Source: Frankiaceae bacterium (GTDB lineage: Bacteria; Actinomycetota; Actinomycetes; Frankiales; Frankiaceae). Taken from it: a stretch of 10,677 nucleotides of DNA. The stretch covers positions 1-10,677 of the forward strand of contig JAVEDQ010000201.1 in assembly GCA_030840885.1 (NCBI GenBank), in the 5' to 3' direction. The notes beneath the pieces were generated by a model, which saw only the letters and a program-made list of their open reading frames with translations, made no database searches and was not told where the DNA came from. Shown here piece by piece: positions 6,251 through 10,677 of this stretch (the stretch's first letter is position 1; the number at the start of each line of letters is the position of its first letter). The position numbers and the translations under genes were made by a program.

Positions 6251-7165
6251 CTAGCCGACGTCCGGACCGGACCCTGCGGTCAGGGTGAGCAGGGTCGCCT
6301 CCGGACGGCACCCGAGTCGCAGCGGCGAATACGGGCCGGTGCCGACGCCGGCGGAGACGTGCAACCACGCGCTGTGGCCGCGAGCCCCGTAGGGATGCAG
6401 CCCGCTCGCCCGCATCCGGTCGATGCCGCAGTTGGTGACGACCGCTCCGACTCCAGGCAGCCGCACCTGGCCACCATGGGTGTGACCCGCCAGCAGCAGG
6501 TCCACACCGTCGGTGGTGAAGGCGTCCAACACCCGTGGCTCCGGCGTGTGGGACAGCCCCAGCCGCAGCGCCGCGGACGTGTCGGCCGCGCCGGCCACCT
6601 CGTCCAGCCGGTCCCGCTCCAGGTGCGGGTCGTCGACACCACGGACTTCGACGCGGCGTCCATCGATGTCGAGGGTCATCCGCCGCTGCGTCAGGTCGAG
6701 CCAACCCGTCCCGGCGAGTTCCTTCGCGAAGCCGTCCCAGTCCAGCGGCCTGCCCTCGGGCGCCTTCTCGCGGCCGGTCAGGTAGCGCACCGGATTCTTC
6801 AGCGTCGGCTCGAAGTAGTCGTTGTTGCCCGGCACGAACATCCCCGGCCGGTCCAGCAGCGGGCCGAGCGCGTCGAGCACGGCGGGGCCCGCGTCGTCGG
6901 AGGAGATCACGTCGCCGGTCAGCACCACGAGGTCGGGCACCAGTCGACCGAGGTCGCGGAGCCAGCGCTGCTTCGCGTCCTGGCGCGGCAGCATGTGCAG
7001 GTCGGACAGGTGCAGGATGCGCATCCCGGCGGTGCCGGGGGTGAGCACCGGGACGGTCGCACGGCGCAACGTCCACATGTTGCGCTCGATGCCGACGCCG
7101 TAGCCGAGGACGGCGGCGCCGAGTGCGGCCGTGCAGCCGAGGACGGGAGCGGCGCGCATCCGCAC
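6251..7165 (-). CDS. Metallophosphoesterase, YkuE/YaeI-like
   Basis: A 304-residue calcineurin-like phosphoesterase. Metal-binding motifs occur in order: SDLH (Asp55, His57), GDV (Asp85), GNND (Asn114, Asn115, Asp116), SH (His206) and GHTHGGQ (His228, His230). The usual GNHD motif is GNND here, which I associate with actinobacterial members rather than loss of activity. Residues 7-24 are hydrophobic and could be a membrane anchor or uncleaved signal segment, as in YkuE/YaeI-type proteins acting at the envelope. The physiological substrate is unknown; phosphodiester or lipid-pyrophosphate hydrolysis are family possibilities. The GTG at 7165 is preferred because AGGGCAGG lies six bases upstream; the ATG two codons later (7159) is an alternative. 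TATATC on the minus strand (7199-7204) is a possible -10 element. In mycobacteria the equivalent gene follows ponA2 directly; here the YqeY gene, on the opposite strand, separates them. Confidence 0.93.
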   Translation of the reverse strand: MRMRAAPVLGCTAALGAAVLGYGVGIERNMWTLRRATVPVLTPGTAGMRILHLSDLHMLPRQDAKQRWLRDLGRLVPDLVVLTGDVISSDDAGPAVLDALGPLLDRPGMFVPGNNDYFEPTLKNPVRYLTGREKAPEGRPLDWDGFAKELAGTGWLDLTQRRMTLDIDGRRVEVRGVDDPHLERDRLDEVAGAADTSAALRLGLSHTPEPRVLDAFTTDGVDLLLAGHTHGGQVRLPGVGAVVTNCGIDRMRASGLHPYGARGHSAWLHVSAGVGTGPYSPLRLGCRPEATLLTLTAGSGPDVG

Positions 7166-7207
7166 AGTTTGCCTGCCCTGCTCGGATTGCGGATGCTCGA
7201 TATACGA

Positions 7208-7236
7208 ATGACCACCGACGGAGCCCCACCTAACCT
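7208..7236 (+). promoter_or_regulatory. Putative sigma-70-type promoter of the YqeY gene (leaderless)
   Basis: ATGACC (7208-7213, resembling TTGACA) and TAACCT (7231-7236, the TANNNT form of an actinobacterial -10) are separated by 17 bp. Transcription would start near 7243, the first base of the GTG start codon. No Shine-Dalgarno sequence precedes that GTG. Together these features indicate a leaderless mRNA, common in actinobacteria. Confidence 0.5.
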
Positions 7237-7242
7237 CGACAG

Positions 7243-7704
7243 GTGACCACGCTCGCCGAACGCCTCCGCTCCGACCTCACCACCGCCATGAAGGCGCGCG
7301 ACGGCCTGCGGACCGACACGCTGCGCATGGCGCTGACCGCCGTCCACGAGGAAGAGGTCGCGGGCAAGACGGCGCGCACGCTCTCCGACGACGAGGTGCT
7401 GCGGGTGTTGACCCGCGAGACGAAGAAGCGGCGCGAGGCGGCCGAGGCCTTCGACAACGGCAATCGGGCGGAACTCGCCGCGAAGGAGCGGGCCGAGTTC
7501 GAGGTCCTCGCGGCCTACCTGCCCACGCAGCTCGACGACGACGCCCTCGACGCCCTCGTCGGCGAGGTGCTGACCGAGCATGGCCTGTCGGGTAAGAGCT
7601 CGATGGGTCCGGCGATGAAGGCGGTCAACGCACGGCTTGTGGCCGGCGAGGGTAGCGCCGAGGGCGGCCGCGTCGCCGCCGCCGTCCGGCGTCACCTGGG
7701 CTGA
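7243..7704 (+). CDS. GatB/YqeY domain-containing protein
   Basis: A 153-residue soluble protein of typical YqeY length. The N-terminus (LAERLRSDLTTAMKARDGLR) followed by TLRMALTAVHEEEV, the central TRETKKRREAAEAF helix, the EFEVLAAYLPTQLDDDAL motif and the C-terminal KSSMGPAMKAVNARL-type segment match the family in order. The domain resembles the tail of the GatB amidotransferase subunit, which contacts tRNA; free-standing YqeY proteins are of uncertain function, and a role in tRNA-dependent amidation is only suggested by homology. The start is GTG 7243, with no ribosome site but a well-placed -10 box, so probably leaderless. It is divergent from the metallophosphoesterase and convergent with the PBP gene, six bases separating the two stop codons. 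A perfect stem-loop covers both stops. Confidence 0.94.
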   Translation: MTTLAERLRSDLTTAMKARDGLRTDTLRMALTAVHEEEVAGKTARTLSDDEVLRVLTRETKKRREAAEAFDNGNRAELAAKERAEFEVLAAYLPTQLDDDALDALVGEVLTEHGLSGKSSMGPAMKAVNARLVAGEGSAEGGRVAAAVRRHLG

Positions 7705-7716
7705 GGCAGCTCAGCC
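7699..7716. terminator. Hairpin shared by the convergent YqeY and PBP gene ends
   Basis: GGCTGAG (7699-7705) and CTCAGCC (7710-7716) form a perfect 7-bp stem with a GCAG loop. The TGA stops of both convergent genes (7702-7704 plus, 7711-7713 minus) lie within the stem. It would form in both transcripts. No U-tract follows on either strand, so it would be an L-shaped or weak bidirectional terminator, or a 3'-end stabiliser. Confidence 0.5.
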
Positions 7717-10359
7717 TCGGCCGCCGCGCGCCTTCGGCTTCGTCGGCTTCGGCTTGGATGGACCCGGCTTCGTCCTGGTGGGCTTCGGCGCCGGAGCGGT
7801 CGCCGTCGAGGTCGACGTCGGCCGGGGCGACGGCGCAGTCGTTGGTGCCGCCGGGTCGGGGTTCGACGACGGCTCCGGGCTGGGGGCCACGGGTAGGTCG
7901 GCAGGCGGCTCGGACGACACCGACGGCGACGGCACGACCGCGTCGACCGCCGGTGCTTCCGGACCCACCGCCGAGCCTGCGGCCGGACCGCGACTGACGA
8001 AGACCGAGACCCGGGTCCCCGGCGTGACGTCGGCCCCGCCCCCGGGGCTCGTATAGGCGACCAGACCCCCTGGCACGCTGCTCGTCGTCGAGCCGCCGGA
8101 GATGGGGACGAACCCGGCGGCGCGCAACATCTCGAACGCGTTCGGCACCGGGAGTCCGGCCACGGAGGGCACCCCGACCTGAAGACCCCGGACGACGATG
8201 CGGTCCGGTGGACGGAACGGTTCCACCGGCAGGTTGGTGGTGGCGGCGCGCATGGTCGCGGCCCAGAGCTTCGTCGGCAGATCGCCACCGAAGACGGTGC
8301 CGCCGCCCCAGCCGGGCACCGGCACCCCCTCCGGGGTCGTCGGCGAGCGGCGCAGCGGGAAAGTGGTCGGTGAGCGGTAGTCGCCGACCCACGTCGCGCT
8401 CACCAGCTGCGGGACGTAGCCGACGAACCAGGCGCTCTGGTTGTCCTCGGTGGTGCCGGTCTTGCCGGCTGCGGGGCGTCCGATCGAGCCGTTCGCCTTC
8501 GCCGTGCCCTCGCGGATGACGCCGGTGAGGACGGAGGAGACGGTGTCGGCCACCGCGGGGTCGATCGCCTGCTGACAGCGACCGGGTCCGGCGTAACTGG
8601 ACGCCTTCCCGTGCTCGGAGACCGACAGCAACGGCTTCGCGCTGCACTGCTTGCCGTGCGCGGCGAGGGTGGCGTAAGCGGTGGCCATGTCGAGCGGGGT
8701 CACCTCGAAGGTGCCGAGGGTGAACGACCCGTCGGCCGGGCCGACCTCGTCGAGCCGCGGTGAGGTGACGCCGAGGCGCTTGGCCATGTCGCGCGCCTTG
8801 AGGACGCCGACCTGCTCCTCGAGCTGGATGTAGTAAGTGTTCACCGAGTGCCAGGTCGCCTGCGACATGTCGAACCGGCCGCTCTCGCTGTCGCCGGCGT
8901 TCTTGAAGCAACCGCTGGCCGGGTTGCCGAACAGAGTGGAGCGGTAGCAGGTCGGCGAGTTGAACGTCGTCGACAGCGGCAGCCCCTGCTCGAGCGCCGC
9001 GGCCAGCGTGAACGCCTTCGCCGTCGAACCCGGCTGGAACGGGAGCAGCGCGTAGTTCAGCTTGGTGTGCACGCGGTCGGTCGTCGTCTCCACCGGCTTG
9101 CCGTCGGCGGTCGGGGCGAACACCCGGTTGACCGCCATCGCCTTCACCTCACCGGTGCCGGGCTGCATCACGACGACGGCGGCTGCGACGCGGTTACCCG
9201 ACGGCACGGTGCGGTCCACCGACGCCTGCGCGGCGGCCTGCGCCGCGGGGTCGAGGCTGGTGCGGATCCGCAGGCCGCCCTCGAAGAGCTTGCGCTGCCG
9301 CTGTTCGGGGGTCGGGCCGAACGCGGGGTCGTCGAGCAGGGTCTGCCGGACGTACTGGCAGAAGAACGCGCTCGACCCGGCGACCTCGCAGTTGTCGCTC
9401 GGGGGCGCGCTGTGGCGCACGGTCACCGGCAGCGTGATGCTGAACCCGTAGGCCGGTTGCGTGATGTAGCCGGCGTCGCGCATCGCGGCGAGGACCTGGT
9501 TGCGGCGCTGCTGCGCGAGCGCCGGGTGCAGCTTCGGGTTGTAGCCGTTGGGGTTCTGCACCAGGCCCGCCAACGTCGCCGACTGCACCGGATTGAGGGT
9601 GCTGATGTCGATCCCGAAGTAGTGCTGGGCTGCTGCGGCGGCCCCGTAGGCCCCGTCGCCGAAATAGGCGATATTGAGATAGTTCGCGAGGATCTGGTCC
9701 TTGGTCAGCCGCTTCTCGAGCGCCAGCGCGTAACGGGCCTCGCGCAACTTCCGCCGGACCGAACGCTCGGTGGCCGCATTCTTGCCCTCGTCGTCATCGG
9801 CCAGGGTGAGCAGCACGTTCTTGACGTATTGCTGGGTGAGCGTCGAGCCGCCCTGGGTGATCGCGCCGTTCTCCTGGTTGGTGACGACCGCCCGGGCGAC
9901 GCCCCGGTAGTCGACTCCGTGGTGCTCGTAGAAGCGGCGGTCCTCGATCGCGACGATCGCCTGGCGGAGCGAGACCGGTATCCGCGCGAGCGGCACGTTC
10001 ACCCGGTCCTCGGAGCCGTGCAGCTCGGCGATCGGCTTGCCGTCCCGGTCGAGGATCAGGCTGCGTTCGGGTAGCGGCGGCACGACGAGTTCGGACGGCA
10101 GCTCGTTGAAGCTGTCGGTGCCCGCCTTGGCGGTGAGGCCGAGGCCGCCCACGACAGGCAACGCGGCCAGTGCGAGCAGAAGCCCCGCCACGACCGACCA
10201 GACCACCAGCCGGACCAGACGGGGCGACGACGGCGGCTCCGGCGGTACGCCGGGCAGCCCCAGCAACCCGGAGCCCCCCTCCCGAGGGAAGGGCAGGCCT
10301 GCGGGAGCCCATCCCGGCGCAGCTCCTGTGACGGAGCGTCGCGGGGCGGTGGTGCTCAC
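7711..10359 (-). CDS. Class A penicillin-binding protein with PASTA domain (PonA2-like)
   Basis: A bifunctional peptidoglycan synthase of 882 residues: it polymerises lipid II and cross-links stem peptides outside the membrane. Order of parts: Pro-rich cytoplasmic N-terminus (1-46), one membrane anchor (about 47-75), GT51 glycosyltransferase (about 95-290) with catalytic Glu139 in EDRRFYEHHG and motifs GGSTLTQQ (170-177) and RRKLREA (202-208), transpeptidase (about 390-700) with nucleophile Ser445 in STAK (445-448), SVN (505-507) and KTGT (633-636), one PASTA domain (about 722-791), then a Pro/Ser/Thr tail ending in Lys-Pro repeats (800-882). Paired cysteines (324/334, 471/484, 572/595) may form disulfides. 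The GTG at 10359 has GAGGAG five bases upstream (10365-10370), a strong ribosome site. Architecture resembles mycobacterial PonA2, but the symbol is not certain. It converges with the YqeY gene. The upstream region is long and structured. Confidence 0.96.
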   Translation of the reverse strand: MSTTAPRRSVTGAAPGWAPAGLPFPREGGSGLLGLPGVPPEPPSSPRLVRLVVWSVVAGLLLALAALPVVGGLGLTAKAGTDSFNELPSELVVPPLPERSLILDRDGKPIAELHGSEDRVNVPLARIPVSLRQAIVAIEDRRFYEHHGVDYRGVARAVVTNQENGAITQGGSTLTQQYVKNVLLTLADDDEGKNAATERSVRRKLREARYALALEKRLTKDQILANYLNIAYFGDGAYGAAAAAQHYFGIDISTLNPVQSATLAGLVQNPNGYNPKLHPALAQQRRNQVLAAMRDAGYITQPAYGFSITLPVTVRHSAPPSDNCEVAGSSAFFCQYVRQTLLDDPAFGPTPEQRQRKLFEGGLRIRTSLDPAAQAAAQASVDRTVPSGNRVAAAVVVMQPGTGEVKAMAVNRVFAPTADGKPVETTTDRVHTKLNYALLPFQPGSTAKAFTLAAALEQGLPLSTTFNSPTCYRSTLFGNPASGCFKNAGDSESGRFDMSQATWHSVNTYYIQLEEQVGVLKARDMAKRLGVTSPRLDEVGPADGSFTLGTFEVTPLDMATAYATLAAHGKQCSAKPLLSVSEHGKASSYAGPGRCQQAIDPAVADTVSSVLTGVIREGTAKANGSIGRPAAGKTGTTEDNQSAWFVGYVPQLVSATWVGDYRSPTTFPLRRSPTTPEGVPVPGWGGGTVFGGDLPTKLWAATMRAATTNLPVEPFRPPDRIVVRGLQVGVPSVAGLPVPNAFEMLRAAGFVPISGGSTTSSVPGGLVAYTSPGGGADVTPGTRVSVFVSRGPAAGSAVGPEAPAVDAVVPSPSVSSEPPADLPVAPSPEPSSNPDPAAPTTAPSPRPTSTSTATAPAPKPTRTKPGPSKPKPTKPKARGGRG

Positions 10360-10597
10360 GCGGACTCCTCGCGCTCAGGTCACCGGGAATTCCGGCGCGG
10401 CGAACGCCCGGCGGGAACCGCCCGCAGGAGCGGTCAGCACCGGGTTGACGGCCCGCCGAAGCGTCCAGCATGCAGTCGCATCCGAGACTCGCCGCCGGGT
10501 CGCTGTCTCCGTATCGGCAGTTCCAGCGGTTGATACACAACGCGGGCACTACGAAATGACTGCGAATCCACTTTTCGGCGGTGCTCCTGACCCAGCC

Positions 10598-10617
10598 GGG
10601 CTAGTAGGGAACTACCC
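10598..10617. repeat. Interrupted inverted repeat GGG-c-TAGT / ACTA-CCC
   Basis: GGG (10598-10600) plus TAGT (10602-10605) pair with ACTA (10611-10614) plus CCC (10615-10617), with one bulged C and an AGGGA loop. It overlaps the GGGAAC element of the putative promoter, so it could be an operator controlling that promoter. Confidence 0.35.
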
Positions 10618-10631
10618 GCATGGGGGCTGTC
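10607..10631 (+). promoter_or_regulatory. Possible ECF-sigma promoter GGGAAC-N16-GTC
   Basis: GGGAAC (10607-10612) is followed after 16 bases by GTC (10629-10631). Group-IV (ECF, SigE-like) sigma factors of actinobacteria commonly recognise GGAAC at -35 and (C)GTC/GTT at -10 with a 16-17 bp spacer. It points rightward, away from the PBP gene, so its target would lie past the window edge. The match is by eye and short, so chance is possible. Confidence 0.35.
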
Positions 10632-10640
10632 GCAGCTCCC
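10622..10640. repeat. 8-bp stem-loop GGGGGCTG-TCG-CAGCTCCC
   Basis: The arms 10622-10629 and 10633-10640 pair over eight positions (one G-U wobble in a plus-strand RNA) around a TCG loop. If transcription starts upstream it would be a strong leader hairpin; if the ECF-type promoter is real, the dyad overlaps its -10 element and may act on DNA instead. Confidence 0.45.
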
Positions 10641-10677
10641 ACCAAATCCGTAGCTTTCAACGTGGCGTCGCGCCCAG

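Larger units (their letters stand above)
10360..10677. other. Long structured region upstream of the PBP gene
   Basis: 318 bp without a supported gene. It contains the PBP ribosome site (10365-10370), a GGAATTCC palindrome (10386-10393), a hairpin GGCGG-GAA-CCGCC (10410-10422), a GTTG-ATACA-CAAC dyad (10529-10541), and two further inverted repeats with a possible plus-strand promoter near the right edge. GC content drops around 10500-10580. The right edge probably carries the leader of a plus-strand gene that begins outside the window. In mycobacteria a whiB4 gene is divergent from ponA2; whether this holds here cannot be seen. Confidence 0.55.

Noticed and set aside
8848..10074. A 408-codon plus-strand frame opposite the PBP gene
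   Set aside because: No domain, Arg/Val-rich, and the minus strand encodes complete GT51 and transpeptidase motifs.
10662..10677. GTG at 10662 as the start of a rightward WhiB-family gene
   Set aside because: Only five codons are visible, there is no ribosome site before it, and no WhiB-like residues can be seen.

Overview
The window looks like chromosomal DNA from a high-GC actinobacterium. Support for this comes from strong G/C third-position bias in every gene, frequent GTG/TTG starts, a probably leaderless gene, and gene families typical of Actinomycetota (a PonA-type penicillin-binding protein with a PASTA domain next to a YkuE-like phosphoesterase, as in the mycobacterial ponA2 locus). 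I cannot name a genus from the sequence alone.

Layout, left to right. (1) 75-2523, minus strand: a probable two-gene unit, a conserved actinobacterial protein of unknown function with SIS-like features (1954-2523) followed by a cytoplasmic S9 prolyl-oligopeptidase-family peptidase (75-1907). (2) 2524-6158: a more accessory-looking block. It holds an AT-richer spacer, a polytopic GT-C-like membrane glycosyltransferase on the plus strand (2882-4318), a decayed 3' end of an SDR/NAD-epimerase-like gene (4482-4625), and a convergent second polytopic membrane protein of the WsfD-like glycan hexosyltransferase type (4686-6086, TTG start). (3) 6159-6235: tRNA-Pro(CGG), minus strand, with encoded CCA; its 3' end faces the accessory block. 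(4) 6251-10359: conserved housekeeping genes, namely a YkuE/YaeI-type metallophosphoesterase (minus), a GatB/YqeY-domain protein (plus, probably leaderless) and a class A penicillin-binding protein (minus) with GT51, transpeptidase and PASTA modules plus a long Pro/Ser/Thr/Lys tail. (5) 10360-10677: the PBP upstream region, with several inverted repeats and a possible plus-strand ECF-sigma-type promoter that may serve a divergent gene beyond the right edge (a WhiB-family gene would fit mycobacterial synteny, but none is visible here).

The right half concerns cell-wall assembly: the PBP polymerises and cross-links peptidoglycan outside the membrane. The central membrane proteins probably transfer sugars from lipid-linked donors to surface glycans or proteins; their donors and acceptors cannot be read from sequence. 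I do not see a clear undescribed multi-gene system. The most unusual items are the pair of convergent GT-C-like proteins beside the tRNA 3' end with an SDR remnant between them, a perfect hairpin that contains both stop codons of the convergent yqeY/PBP pair, and the structured right-hand intergenic region.
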